A DNA stretch of 64,000 nt, taken from Cephalotus follicularis (lineage: Eukaryota > Streptophyta > Magnoliopsida > Oxalidales > Cephalotaceae). Location of the stretch: contig BDDD01000991.1 in the NCBI GenBank assembly GCA_001972305.1, forward strand, positions 248,001 through 312,000, in the 5' to 3' direction. The position numbers and the translations under genes are program-made. Under the pieces are notes generated by a model. It was not told the origin of the DNA. It did not search any database and worked only from the letters and a program-made list of their open reading frames with translations. Positions 23,302-34,936 of this stretch are shown in pieces; the first letter of the stretch is position 1, and every line of letters starts with the position of its first letter.

Positions 23302-23790
23302 GAACTAGAGACTAACGCAGGACCCAAACTAAAGCAACGAACACAAAGTTAAAGAAGAGAACCTAAATTATTTATGTTAGAGATTTGTTAAAGTTTATGC
23401 ATATGAAGTTAAAATGTTGGTAAAAGTTATGCTGAACCTAATTATCTAAGTTAGAATTTGTTAAAGATTATACAAAAACAGAAAAATAAAAATAAAAATA
23501 AAAATAAAAATAAATAAACCGAAAAATAAAAATAAAATAGTCATACATTAACGTAGAAACGGACAAAAACAAAACACAAACGGAACACACACACAGGGAA
23601 TTAATAACTAACGCAAAACACACACTAAAGCAGAAATAAACAAATTATATTAACTAACACAAATTAAAGCAGAAAACACAAAGTAGAGCAAACCATTTTT
23701 TTTTGAATTCAATCTAAACTAATTACTACCAATGAGTTAAATAAATTTAAACTAATTTAAAACGTTTCCCCGGCAACGGCGCCAAAAACT
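23302..23790 (-). other. ATH-2 5' leader
   Basis: Untranslated leader between the PBS and gag. It contains an A-rich AAAATA run at about 23480-23540 and no open frame. Its gag-distal part is deleted from ATH-1. Confidence 0.75.
23767..23784 (-). other. Primer binding site, tRNA-Asp type
   Basis: On the minus strand TGGCGCCGTTGCCGGGGA, six bases after the LTR end. It is complementary to the 3' end of plant tRNA-Asp, the usual primer of Athila-like elements. Confidence 0.93.
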
Positions 23791-25164
23791 TGTTCACTTA
23801 AAAAGAATTTTTTAAAATTTATAGCCGCAAGTGCATGGATCATGCAGTGACGGGCCGAACGCAGGGAAACGTTAAACTAGTTGTAATTTATCCAACCTAG
23901 GCGAAGTATGCAGAATCAAGGTTAATTATGAAAACTACTCCTAATTATGCGAAATAAATAATTAAAACAAGAAATTAAGACTTCGAGAGTTAAAAACACT
24001 GAATTCAAAATACCAAGAAATAAAATATGCAATTTTAAAACGAATCAAAACAATGAATAGAAGTGAAGAAAATATATAATTAAAAAGCGGTTTTAGGGTA
24101 TAGAAACTCACCGTATATTGTATTGAACAATTCCATTTAATTGAACGATCATACCTTGATAACCAGCAGCAGCTAGGTCGATACGGAGTACGACGGTGAT
24201 GACAAGACGTATGAGTAGTCATGCTAGGTCTATACGAAGTGTGTTCGTTGTGACAAACCGTATGAGTAGACTCCATTGATTGAATTAAGCATCATTTATT
24301 CACCAATTTTTAGCTTCACCGATAAGATGTTTGTGGATTTTAATCAGACAGACAAAGTGTGTGTGAAGACAGAAATATTTGAAGAACAAATCAAATATTC
24401 AAGGACTTTTATTGATGGATTTGAAACAATAACAATCTAAGCTTTGTTCTTCCCCAAAACCTTAAAGAGTTTAGCTACTAAACATTGTAAAATAAACTAA
24501 AATTGACAAAGAAGAAAAATAAGGTTTCTCCCAGCCTCCACACTGAATTTGGCCGGCCTTGTATTGTTTTATACTAAAAAACTGATCAGAAACGGAAATA
24601 AATCAATCATAGTTACAAAATCTGGCAAAAAATCTAACTTTCTATTTCTGATGCAGAAGAAGACGTCGACGCCTTTGGTTGAAGGTTGACGTGTTTTGTA
24701 AACAATTGCGTTTTGTTGAGATGCGCATAATGAACATCGATCCTTTTGATGAAAGACGTCGATGTGTTTTGATCCAAAATTTACAGGTCAAATTTGCACA
24801 AAGACATCGAGGCGTTTAGTGAAAGACATCGATGTCTTTCTCATAGCATTTGAAGGTAGGCTGCAATCCCAGAAAGGACATTGATCCTCTCCAACAGACG
24901 TCGATGTGTTTTCAATAAACCCAGAAAAGACATCGATCTCTTTAAAAGACATCGACGCTTTTTACTTTGTTTCTGCAGAATTTGTCAATTGTTCAATCTT
25001 TAATCTTTCAAGCTCCAATTTGCACAACTTTGGGTAATATTCATGCACTTTGGTCCTTTTGCTCTTGTACCTGAAAATCAATATAACACAACCAAAGTAG
25101 TCTATTCCAAGCATAAAAATATCACAAATAAATTATTGAAAACAACACATATTTATGCTAAACA
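23791..25164 (-). repeat. ATH-2 5' LTR (1374 bp)
   Basis: Sense start TGTTTAGCAT at 25164 and end AAGTGAACA at 23791. It carries the GTCGAC/ATCGAT array at 24660-24960 and two units of the tandem block at 24175-24280. Confidence 0.93.
24660..24960. repeat. GTCGACG/ATCGATG word array in ATH-2 LTR
   Basis: Repeated words AGACGTCGACG, GACATCGATG and GACGTCGATG at 20-50 bp intervals, about +205 to +505 from the LTR start. The same array is in the 3' LTR at 18470-18775. ATH-1 LTRs lack it. Confidence 0.8.
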
Positions 25165-25944
25165 ATGGCACTACACAAGTAATTCTAATATCATATCACA
25201 CATTGCATATCTTATCACATATGCCATATACTAGAATCGATTCATACGCCTCTATCACACATAGCGGATCCATAAATCCACATCGTGGGATTTATTCATA
25301 ACATAGAGATACGCCGTAGACAAATCACACCGCTATGGAAATGTTATGTCCCCGTGCCAGGTCTACGACATGCCTATGGTACGCCCCATAGGTTGGTGCA
25401 AATACTCAATATTTTTATCATTTCCAAAACATTGATTTATCAAAATCAACTTAAAACACATAAAATATGATTTTCCAAGACATATTCAAAAATCATTATC
25501 CAATATACATTTCATAATCGGAGTATCAGCTCATTTATTTCCCACAATAAATGAGATGATCATAACATTTCATAACTTACGTATAAAGTCAGGAATATTA
25601 AATTCATAAAATGTCAAAACCGACTTTATTTTCCAGAACATATCAAATTCATAAAACTGAAGGAACATATCATAAAAGCAAAACTGATTTTCATTCGATA
25701 AAGCCAAACGGCCAAAGAGCGATAGAAATCCGTACCTTAGGCATTCACAAAAGCACTTACGAAAAGATTGTTAAATCAAACTCCCCTTTTGAAGCACAAT
25801 AATCTAAAACACACAAAACCATGAATATAAGGGTCTGAGAATAATCAAAGTCATAAAACAGATTCATTATAATGTTTAGGATAGACCCCAGTTGATTCGA
25901 AGAACAAACGGATCAAAACAGTTGAAAGCAGGAATTTTCTGGGC

Positions 25945-26160
25945 AAAACAGCCGACTGTTAGAGAGCATCAGTCGACTGAGGAAGCTTGACAACCGACTA
26001 TCCAACAGGGCCAGTCGACTACTCAAAACAGACTGCAGGCAGTCGACTGTGATAGAGGTCCAGCCAACTATGCAAAGCAAGGCAGTTGACTGATTCATAC
26101 AAACAACCGACTACACAAGGCTAGACAGCCGACTGTCAATAAGAACAGCTGACTGTTCTG
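25945..26160. repeat. CAGTCGACTG palindrome array, LTR-A2
   Basis: Clustered AGTCGACTG words and decayed forms (CAGTTGACTG, CAGCCGACTG) at the position equivalent to the LTR-A1 array, once ATH-2 is removed. Confidence 0.85.
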
Positions 26161-27304
26161 GACGATAAAAAAGCAGAACTTAACATTTTTCAATGCAGAA
26201 ACTGTCCAAACATGTATAATTCTATACCAGAGACATATGAACATATACATAAGGCATTATATGGCATTTAGATAGTAGGAACACACATAAATGACATGAT
26301 CCTATGACCAATGGCTATATTCAAGGGAGAACAAAGAGACTTCTAAACACATGCCTACACTTTTATAATCCAATTTACTGTCCATTACCATTTACATATA
26401 TTAAAACCAAATTACAACATGTCTATGATGTCTAAAACATGCCGACAGTTTGATAAATCATCACAGAACACAATTGTAGAAATCAAAGCCAAAAGGACAC
26501 TCACAACATATAAGCATATGAAACCGAATAAAAAAGTGAAAAAAACCATTACAGCAAGATTGCTAACCTGCAATGGTATACAAACTATAGAAGGAACACA
26601 AAATGCTCAAGACTTAGACACAACTGTCATAGAACAAGAGAAGAAAAACAAAACAACACAGAACTTATTGCCAGAAAGAGGAAAACATAACTCAATTGAA
26701 CAACAAGGATTGAGATTACCACCACAAACCGGATTGTATGATGAAGCAACTTCACAGGAACCAAAACAAATCCTAACTTTGCAGAATTCGGCAGTGAGCA
26801 GACAAAAGAAATGGATGGCACAAAGCAATAACCCAATGCCCTTCATAAACAGAAAAGATGAGAGAATTTTGGAAGAGATAAGGAAAGGAGAATCAAAATC
26901 TGGTAAGATAGGGAAAGTAAACAGATTTTTAGGAGATAGAAACCGTGTGAAATTGAAGAGGAAGAGAGAGTCCTACGGGAAAGCGAGAAGAGAGAAAGGA
27001 AATTAGGAAAGAAATAGAAATAGAAAATTTTAAAATAAAAGAAAAGGAATAAGAATTATAAAAGAGATAAAATTGTTTTAATAAGTTTTAAAATTGTTAT
27101 TTTTATCAAGAATTTACATAAACATAAACCCAAGCATTCACATACCAACATATCCAAGGTTTAGGCTGTTATCAGACAGCCCAAAACACATAGACCCAAT
27201 CACAGTGCAACCGGACTTCCTAACAACACAAATTAAAAAGTCCGAAAACAAACAGGAAAAAGTTCGTAAAACACATATACGAACAAGCATGGTATTACAA
27301 TCAT

Positions 27305-27707
27305 ATCTTCTAAAATCTATATAGCACGCTCAGACTGCCTATCGGTCTGAGGATGATAGGCTGTACTAAGTCTAAACTCAGTACCCAACGCTACTTACAA
27401 GCTCTGCCAAAATTTGCAAGTAAAACGGGGGTCTCTGTCTGATATGATACTAAGGGGAACCCCATGTAGCCTGACCATGTCATCCACATACAATTGAGCC
27501 AACCTCTCAAAGCTATAGTCTATCCGTACCGACAAAAAAGTGTGTCGACTTCGTCAGTTGGTCAACTATGACCCATATGGCATCAAGTCTTCTCTGGGTC
27601 TGAGGAAGACCAGAAACAAAATGCATGGTAATATGTTCCCACGTCCACTCCGGAATGGGAAGAGACTATAATAGGCCTGAAGGTTTCTGCCGTTCTGCCT
27701 TTACCTG
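27305..27707 (-). pseudogene. CHR-O integrase core, decayed
   Basis: Minus-strand fragments such as ITMHFVSGLPQTQRRLD and [13 protein letters not shown] mark the N-terminal half of the DDE integrase core. Several stops are present. The 3' continuation lies at 16888-16467, beyond LTR-A2. Confidence 0.82.
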
Positions 27708-28403
27708 TTAGCAAGTCAAACACTTAGTCACATACTTGGAAATCTCCCTCTTCATGCCTCTCCACCAATAATTTTGCCTTAGATCCTGATTCATCTTGGT
27801 ACTACCAGGATGCATCAACCAATCCAAATAATGTGCCTGTTTCAAGATCTCTCGTTTAATAGGCTCCACATGTGGCTCACAGATCCCATGGACAAACATC
27901 AGAGTTCCATTCTCGCTGATGTGGAAGTCTGTCCGAGAACCTTCTCTGACTTGCATTATAAGCTTCGCCAACCTCCAATCCTTCTCTTGGGCTTCTCTGA
28001 TCTGGTCCACTAGTACCGATCTTATCCGCAGGGTAGCTAACATTGCACAATTATCATCCACTGATAACTCCACACCTGTAGACCTCAGTTGTTCCAACAA
28101 TGGCAGATAAGCCAACTGTACATGAGCAAGGGAAACTGAAGACTTCATGCTCAATGCATCTGCCACTACATTGGCCTTGCCCCGGTGATAATCAATAATG
28201 CAATCATAATCCTTAGTTAACTCCATCCATCTCTTCTGCCTTAAATTTAGGCACTGATGTGAAAAGAGATATTTCAAACTCTGGTGGTCAGTAGAGATTT
28301 GGCAAATTTCTCCATACAAGTAATGCCGCCAAATCTTTAGAGAAAAGATCACTGCAGCTAACTCCAAATCATGAGTAGGGTAGTTAAGCTCATGCCTTTT
28401 CAA
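27708..28403 (-). pseudogene. CHR-O RNase H end and integrase zinc domain
   Basis: 231 open codons. RNase H motifs are [20 protein letters not shown] and [12 protein letters not shown], followed by [14 protein letters not shown], which closes the RT-RH module. The integrase N-terminal HHCC zinc domain follows ([29 protein letters not shown]). It is open but fused to broken frames on both sides: a frameshift separates it from RT near 28440, and a stop ends it inside the C-x-x-C end of the zinc domain. Confidence 0.88.
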
Positions 28404-29335
28404 TCCCCTCGAAGCATAAGCTATAGCTTTCCTCTGCTACATTAGCACACATCCCAAACCTTGTCTGGAGCATCACTATATACAACGAATCCACCACTTG
28501 GAGGTGGAAGAGCTAAAACTAGTGTATTGGTTAGTATGCGCTTGAGTTCCAGGAAGCTCTTTTCACAATCATCAGACCACTCAAACTTAGCTTCCTTTCT
28601 TGTTAGCTCAAATAGAAGGGTTGCGAACAAGGAAAAACCTTCTATAAATCCACTATAATAACCAGCCAACACCAGAAAACTACATATCTCTGTAACATTT
28701 TCGGGCTGCTCCCAAGCAAACACAACCTCCACTTTCCTCAGGTCTACTTCAATGCCTTGACCCGAGATTACATGCCCCAAAAATGTTACTATGTCCAACC
28801 AAAAATCACATTTGCTCAGCTTAGGATATAAATTATGGTTTCTCAAGGTCTGCAAAATAATCCTTAAATTTTCTTCATGATTGGCCTGACTGCGCGAATA
28901 CACCATCACGTCATCAATGAACACGACTACAAAATTGTCTAGAAAAGGCCAGAAAACTCAATTCATTAAATCCATAAATGCTGCCGGCACATTGGTCAGC
29001 CCTAATGGCATGACTGAAAACTCTTAGTGGCTATAATGTGTTCTAAAGGCCGTCTTAACAATATCTTGTTCTCTAATCCTCAACTGATGATACCCAGATC
29101 AAACATCTATCTTTGAGAATACACAGGCTCCTTGCAACCGGCCAAATAAGTCGTTGATAAGCGGTAAAGGGTATTTATTCCGTATCATGATCTTATTAAG
29201 TTGCTTGTAGTCAATACACAAGCTTAGGGTACCATCCTCCTTCTTAACAAATAAGACTAGAGCACCCCATGGAGAACTACTAGGTATTGTAAATCCTTTC
29301 TCCAGCAACTCTTATAATTACACCTTCAACTCATT
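28404..29335 (-). pseudogene. CHR-O reverse transcriptase, stop-broken
   Basis: Minus-strand RT. The fingers/palm start at 29308 with [25 protein letters not shown] and [13 protein letters not shown] stop follows FSKIDV, then the palm with catalytic FIDDVMVYSRS at about 28921-28890 and the connection domain (FLGHVISGQGIEVD, VLAGYYSGFIEGF). The RNase H start, VVYSDAP, is near 28480. The frame is the same as the protease, and at least two stops are visible. Confidence 0.87.
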
Positions 29336-30062
29336 TCAATCTGTGCCATCCTGTAAGGTGCAAGAGAAAAAAGGGACAGCACCAGGAACAAATTCTACAG
29401 CAAAATCGATCTCTCTCCCTGGTGGTAGCCCAGATAGCTCCTCCAGAAATACGTTCGGAAACTCATAAACTACGTGTATCTCTTTCAATCTTGGCTTAGA
29501 CATCCTAGTGTCTACCACATGAGCTAGATACCCTTGTCCTCCTGCCCGTAAAATATTATGAGCTACCATGGTCGAGATTACTCTAATCGGCCTAGGGCGC
29601 TGCTCGCACACCAACTCCATGCGAGATCCATCAGGCATACTGAAAGAAACTATTCTATTGGAACAATCCACCAACGCTCGATGGGATGCCAACCAATCCA
29701 TGCCTAGGATAGCAGCAAAGTCTCCAATACCAAAAGGTATGAGGTCGGCAGGGAAATTCTGTCCCCCAACTATAATATCAACACCTCGGTATACTTGATC
29801 TACCAGACAGGTTTATCCTGTAGGGACTGAGACCACAACACTACTATCCAGGGAACTTAGCTCCTTATTAGCATGAATGCAGAATGCATGAGAAACAAAA
29901 GACAAGGTAGATCCAGTATCAAATAAGACAACGACATATCTACCAAGGATGAGAGTCGTACCTACTACCACATCCAGGGATGCAAGGGCTTCATCTCTGC
30001 TCAAACCGTATACTCTGGCGGTTGCCGTAGGTCTACCAGGTTGCCTGTTGCTACCAGCTATG
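29336..30062 (-). pseudogene. CHR-O protease
   Basis: Retropepsin active site VLFDTGSTLSFVSHAF near 29925, then MDWLASHRALVDC (start of the 29701 open frame) and the spacer to RT (FLEELSGLPPGREIDF). At least one in-frame stop near 29813. Same frame as RT, so gag-pol was one polyprotein over this part. Confidence 0.85.
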
Positions 30063-30262
30063 GAAGTACTAGCCTAGGAGGATGTCGATCATACCCTTGG
30101 CCCAGCTGACTGCTGTCCTGCCTGAATTATGGTTCTGCCTACAAACTGCCTACCCCTAGAGGCTGGTCCAGGCACCGTTGTTGAGGTCAAATGTACAAGG
30201 GGGCAATTTCTTCTTATATGTCCAGCCTGGCCACACTGAAAACAAACTCAGGGTCTCAACCT
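30063..30262 (-). pseudogene. CHR-O Gag zinc knuckle end
   Basis: A CCHC knuckle, CFQCGQAGHIRRNC, lies near 30250-30210, then a Thr/Pro/Gln-rich link to the protease. It is separated from the rest of gag by the insertion at 30263-31956. Confidence 0.8.
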
Positions 30263-31956
30263 TGCACTCCCAAAAATGGAATCGGATGAAAGAAAAATAC
30301 TGGGTTTATGGTAATTTTATGTGTCAGGTGTATAGGCTCCAAGACTATGAACATCCTACAATCTAACTCCGTAAATGATCACAATCATCCTAGGATCACT
30401 AATCAACTACCCAATTAAACAAACAATAAAGAAACATGCTGTATAAGTCATTTCTATGCCCAGAAAAATGATGACTTGCATATAGAGAAGGTTAGAGATT
30501 ATACCAAGCAACCAAACTCCTTCCTTCAAGTATCCAATCTGAAACTTAAAGCTTTAACACAGGAACCAATAGCAAAATCCAGTCCTTGTAAATCCTATAT
30601 GTCTAATCCTAATCTAGGATCAATATAAGAAGTATAGAGCTTTGAGAAAAGCAACAGACCACCTATAGAATTTAGGGCGTGGTGTTGGGATTAATGGTAT
30701 TAACTTCTCTGTTCCTTTTTCTTTGTTGTTTTCCCAGAAACAAACAGGTTCATTCTCCTCACTCTCTCACTGCAAAAAACGTTTTTCACATGGCACACTA
30801 TCATCCGTTCTGTCCTTTTTAAGTTTGTAATCACCCAGTGATTAATCCCCCAAAAAAGGATCACCTTTAAGCCAGCCAATCCAGAAAACATGTTACCATG
30901 ATTTGAATTCCTTGAATTCAATCCATTTCCTACCATGGCGCATGACTTATGGCTTACTTCCATTTCCTGTTTCATGACTTACGGCTTCCATTTTAGAAGA
31001 AAACGTGTTTTGTCCACCATGCAGCCAATAAGGAGTGAGATAGAGACAAAGAGATAATACTCCAATTATGCTCTATGACTTACCGCGCACTTTAATCCCT
31101 CGTCATCCTCGGCTCTGATAATGGCCTAGGGTAAGGATACGTGTCAACTATATATTTTTCGGTATCTATAAATATGTAATTACCATTATGACTATCGATA
31201 AGCCTTTCTGGAAACCCTAGGTTCTACCTCGTCATAACTTGGCCAGGTAATTTAAAGTCCATAATGAATATGATACTATAGAGCCAATCACCCTCACATC
31301 AGGTGTGACGCTTCCTTGTTGTGAACTCACTTACATTCACATAAATCCTGCAAGACCCAAAAGCTTCCTGTTTGCCAGCCACACGAAAGAACTGGGTAGG
31401 GCAGAAATCAAAGTCAGACAGTCTCTATGCAATGTAGAGTAGCCGCTCAGGTCTAAGGATCAGACAAGTCGATCAAGAACTGTCTAGACTCATAGAGCCT
31501 ATACAGTACTGTCTCAGATGGGAAACTCTACTGACACGGGATATGTGACCATCCAAATAGAATTCCCATGGTGGGTCAAATTCAGTGTACGTGCTCCCAG
31601 CACGCACCCCGCATTAGATTTAGGGTCCTACCCAAGTGGCAATGAGATACTACACTCTCTGATTCGCGAGAGTAAGTATAATGTGACAAGTTTATCTGGT
31701 TCACTAATGCCCAAAATAAGTGAACCTCTGACTTAGAAAAATTTAGTCACAGGGAACAAGGAAGTCGCTCTCATAGCCCCTGGCTCAACGTCTAACCCTT
31801 GATATGACAGGGCACCATATATGTAAGCAAGTAATACACTTCAATTATGTGATAAAACATATACAGCATGCCATTAATAAAATGTAAAATGCATAAGGTA
31901 ACATGAAAAGAATAAGACTGTATATAATATGAGTAGAGTAGAAGTACATCTACCCA
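30263..31956. mobile_element. Probable 1.7-kb insertion in CHR-O gag
   Basis: It splits the two zinc-knuckle parts of gag and has no gag-pol coding. The ends chosen (TGCACTCCC and CTACCCA) have TG..CA form, but the flanks share only CCT, so TSD support is missing. It could be a solo LTR or another element. The stretch 31540-31700 is less AT-rich. Confidence 0.45.
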
Positions 31957-33015
31957 CCTCGTGGCTTGACGAGTCACACTCTCTCTAACATCGGCCACAT
32001 CTTCCACACTGCGGTGGCTGTGCAGAGGATGTCACACTGTGCGATATGGTATGTGGTCCACTACTAGCAGATAAGATCTGTATCTACTACTGAGAGGCTA
32101 CTCTTTGTCCTTCTGACATGGTCGGTCTATCGCTCTCCCCACCAGCAGATCTGCTAAAAGAAAGGGGTCCTAGTCGTCTCTGACCCGTGGAGGAATTCTC
32201 TCCCTGCCCAAAATGAGAAGCAGACCACTTCTGACCTCGATCCTATCGGAGCCTCTGCTCAGATATACTTAACTCAACCCTCTTGCCAGTCTCTACCAAG
32301 TCAGAAAAGACTGTCTACTGGGTGACTACTACTGTGTGCCTTATATCGGGTCTCAAACCCTCCAAAAATTTTTGGCATCGTTCTTCCTGGTCTTCCACCA
32401 AGGCAGGAGCATAATGAGATAGCTCCATGAATCTAAACTCATACTGCGCCAATTTCAAGTTTCCCTGACACAGATGGATGAATCCTCTTCATCGCTCATG
32501 GACGTACTTGGGAGGAATGAAATACTGACGAAACTCTCGTCTAAACATTTCCCATGTGATATCGGTTGGGTTCTCATATCGTGCCCTGAGGGCTTCCTAC
32601 CTGCGAAGAGCGCCTCTTCCCAAAAGGAAGGATGCATGCCGAACTCTGGAGTCATCAGCAATCCCAATATGCTCAAATGTTCACTATAAAAGGCTCAACA
32701 ACCCCTTTGCATTCGAAAGATCTCCTATCCCCTCAAAAGCTGTAGCCCCTAATGCATGAGCTAGCAATGAGTCTGCTTGCATCAACTCTATCTAAACACC
32801 TACACTCACTGGAGGAGGAGGAGGAGGTGGTACACGTGCAGCAGATTGCGCTGCTGGAATACTAGTCGCTGCAGCCAATAAAATCTCCTGTCCCTTTACT
32901 CTAGGGTCTGCCTGCAATCAGGCTCCCTCGGGTGTACTTCCTAATCCATATGTGACCTAGGGGCTGCTCTACCCCCTCCACGACCACGTCCCGATCCATG
33001 ACCATGGGGCACCAT
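31957..33015 (-). pseudogene. gag: CHR-O Gag, N-terminal and capsid part
   Basis: The start ATG (plus 33013-33015) gives an RG-rich N-terminus, MVPHGHGSGRGRGG. The capsid-like core has FEHIGIADDSRVRHASFLL, ITWEMFRREFRQYFIPPKY and LEGLRPDIRHTVV. The end approaches a first zinc knuckle (PQCGRCGRC). Several stops and at least one frameshift are present. It would have formed the particle shell; it is now dead. Confidence 0.8.
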
Positions 33016-33106
33016 GTTCCTTCACATGCAATATAGGGTATCACTAATCATCTCATATTCTATATGCCATGCATGCAATGCATACCCCAAGAAATCCCAA
33101 ACCTAC

Positions 33107-33118
33107 GCTCTGACACGA
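33107..33118 (-). other. Degenerate PBS of CHR-O
   Basis: On the minus strand TCGTGTCAGAGC, four bases after the 5' LTR end. It resembles TGGTATCAGAGC of initiator tRNA-Met with three changes. Confidence 0.6.
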
Positions 33119-33122
33119 AAAC

Positions 33123-34936
33123 TGACACGTCTCATACCAGACTACCTCACCGGGATGAGCCGTGTCATAGGAGAATTTCCACCATCTCCTCTTCCAACTC
33201 AATTTAACTTAACATTCATTAACTTTATAGGAGTTCTGCCAATGATTTACTTTAGCAGAGCACTCTTAACCTTAGCATTCTAACATCTCATGATATTACA
33301 TTGAAGACTTACAATGGGTGGTAGGACCTAAAATTTAAACCTCAAAGTCTGACTACAACTTCCTAATCTGGCCTCTTCGTTCTAGACTTTATTCCTTCTT
33401 ATCTCATATTCACGTCCTCTGATTCTATTATCAGACTACATTCATCAGACTACGTATTTGGCAAAGAATAGGGCGCTAAACTTTGAGGTCTTCGTTATCA
33501 CCTTCAGCTCTGTTTAAGCTTCTCTACTTCAATGCTGACCTCTTCCTCTAAGGTGTCCCACAGAGCTTTGAGCTCTAGCTTCTACTTCCTAGTCTGGTCT
33601 CTATGGTCTGCCTAACGTCTTTCCTTCCAAGTATGACCTTTGGTCTCTACCTCCAAAGTCTGTCTTCAGGGCACCAAGGTCTGATTCAGAGCGTTGAATC
33701 TGTCCCCTACACCAAGGTTTGCTTTTGAGCTGGGAGCTCTGATCTACACTACCGAAGTCTGCTTATCTACTCTGGCATCTACCCTTGAGGTCTGACCTTC
33801 GTCGCTGAGGTTTGCCTTATTGCTGAGCTATGCTCCCGAGCTCTGCCTAGTCCTCTGAACCCTTCTTTTCACCTCTGGGCTCCGCACTAAGATCTTGTAC
33901 ATTTTAATATATAAAACTCAAGAAATCATAGTCATTTACTTATGTTAAAACATCAAATATCATGCCATACTCACGCACCTGGCAGAGTAGCCACATAGAC
34001 AATATATTTTTCATTTCAAATAGATTAACCACATAACCTTAACACTTAATTATCACATGTTCTCGGATTTGAATATAAATCATCATAATATTACAATAAT
34101 CCCAAAATGCCCCATGTATGCATGTGATGTTGATCTGAATTGCCAGCAAGGGTGCCTAGGCCCATGGTCTACCCTTATCCAGATATCACTTCTACTACTC
34201 CGGTGGATCAGGTGGGTTGTCCTCTGCTCTTTCAACTGCAAAAGAATCTGGGAGGGGGTTAGTCCAAATGACTAGTGAGTGATAACAAAGCATTCCCTAC
34301 TGTATCCAACAACAATAGGATGCGCTGAAGGAATTATGCCATGTTGTGCCCAACTGGGCGAAAACATCAATATAAAATCATTACTCCAATAAGAAAACAT
34401 TCAAGCAATAATCAACAAATATAAATGAGAGTCACAATGAAAATCAAGGTATCTGAATATCAAGGATTCAAAGATACGATTATTGATCATAAATCAAAAT
34501 ATATACCAAAAAAAAAATCATAAAATCAGAGGATGCTACCACTATCATATCTCAATCTCATTTCTGTCGCCATATCCCAATGGCATTACACTACCCAGCC
34601 ACCATATCTCAATGGCATTACAAATCAACTGATGCATCCAATACAAATATCTAGGCCATAGGCTATAGGAATGTACATATCCTTCATATACCGGTATAGA
34701 GTTCCTATGCCCTTGACTCGTCACAGGGGCCAGCATTATCAGTGCACGGACCCAGCCCTCATTAGAGAAATAATATATTTGAACCTCGATTGAGGGGACA
34801 TCGTATACCACATGGATCTGAGCTCGTCATAAATCACATATCATAGGTAGCCAATACAGTCAGATGGATGAGGGACGGAACCTCTGCTGCACTCACACTC
34901 AGCATACCGTCATAGACCAACAGTCATGCTACAGAT
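33123..34936 (-). repeat. CHR-O 5' LTR, U3 start missing
   Basis: Homologous to 10530-12336. At 34936 similarity stops, and the ~970 bp that should form the LTR start (equivalent to 12337-13304) is absent. The next base belongs to CHR-F. Confidence 0.85.

Larger units (their letters stand above)
17547..25164 (-). mobile_element. ATH-2: complete Athila-like GAG-PRO element
   Basis: 7618 bp with LTRs at 23791-25164 (5') and 17547-18971 (3'), TG..CA ends (sense TGTTTAGCAT to AAGTGAACA), a tRNA-Asp PBS, gag, protease, linker and a tryptophan-rich tail. Flanking 5-mers are ATGGT (17542-17546) and ATGGC (25165-25169), a TSD with one transition. As in ATH-1, there is no RT, RNase H or integrase, and the noncoding 3' region is about 1.1 kb. 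Because two independent insertions share this gene set, the missing pol looks like a family property, not a private deletion. Confidence 0.92.
16889..27299 (-). mobile_element. LTR-A2: solo LTR split by ATH-2
   Basis: Plus-strand ends TGTAACACCCCC and GGTATTACA with perfect TSD ATCAT (16884-16888, 27300-27304). Its orientation is opposite to LTR-A1. Removing ATH-2 and one TSD copy leaves about 2788 bp, matching the 2801 bp of LTR-A1. Sequence on the two sides of ATH-2 joins as in LTR-A3 near 57060 (GAATTG..GT followed by GGCACTACA). Confidence 0.92.
10530..34936 (-). mobile_element. CHR-O: outer chromovirus, multiply interrupted
   Basis: A Ty3/gypsy element read on the minus strand: 5' LTR (33123-34936, truncated), PBS, gag, protease, RT, RNase H, integrase, chromodomain-type end, polypurine tract and 3' LTR (10530-13304). 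The order gag-PR-RT-RH-IN and the C-terminal TWEREDEM motif place it among chromoviruses, probably Tekay/Del-like. It is interrupted by LTR-A1, by LTR-A2 (itself holding ATH-2) and probably by a 1.7-kb insertion in gag. Stops and frameshifts show it is long dead. No matching TSD is seen because its right end abuts CHR-F without the start of the 5' LTR. Confidence 0.88.

Noticed and set aside
26419..27006. 195-codon plus-strand open frame in LTR-A2
   Set aside because: It is antisense to the LTR and rich in Lys/Gln/Asn. The equivalent stretch of LTR-A1 (about 13930-14530 on the minus strand) is not open, so it is not conserved.
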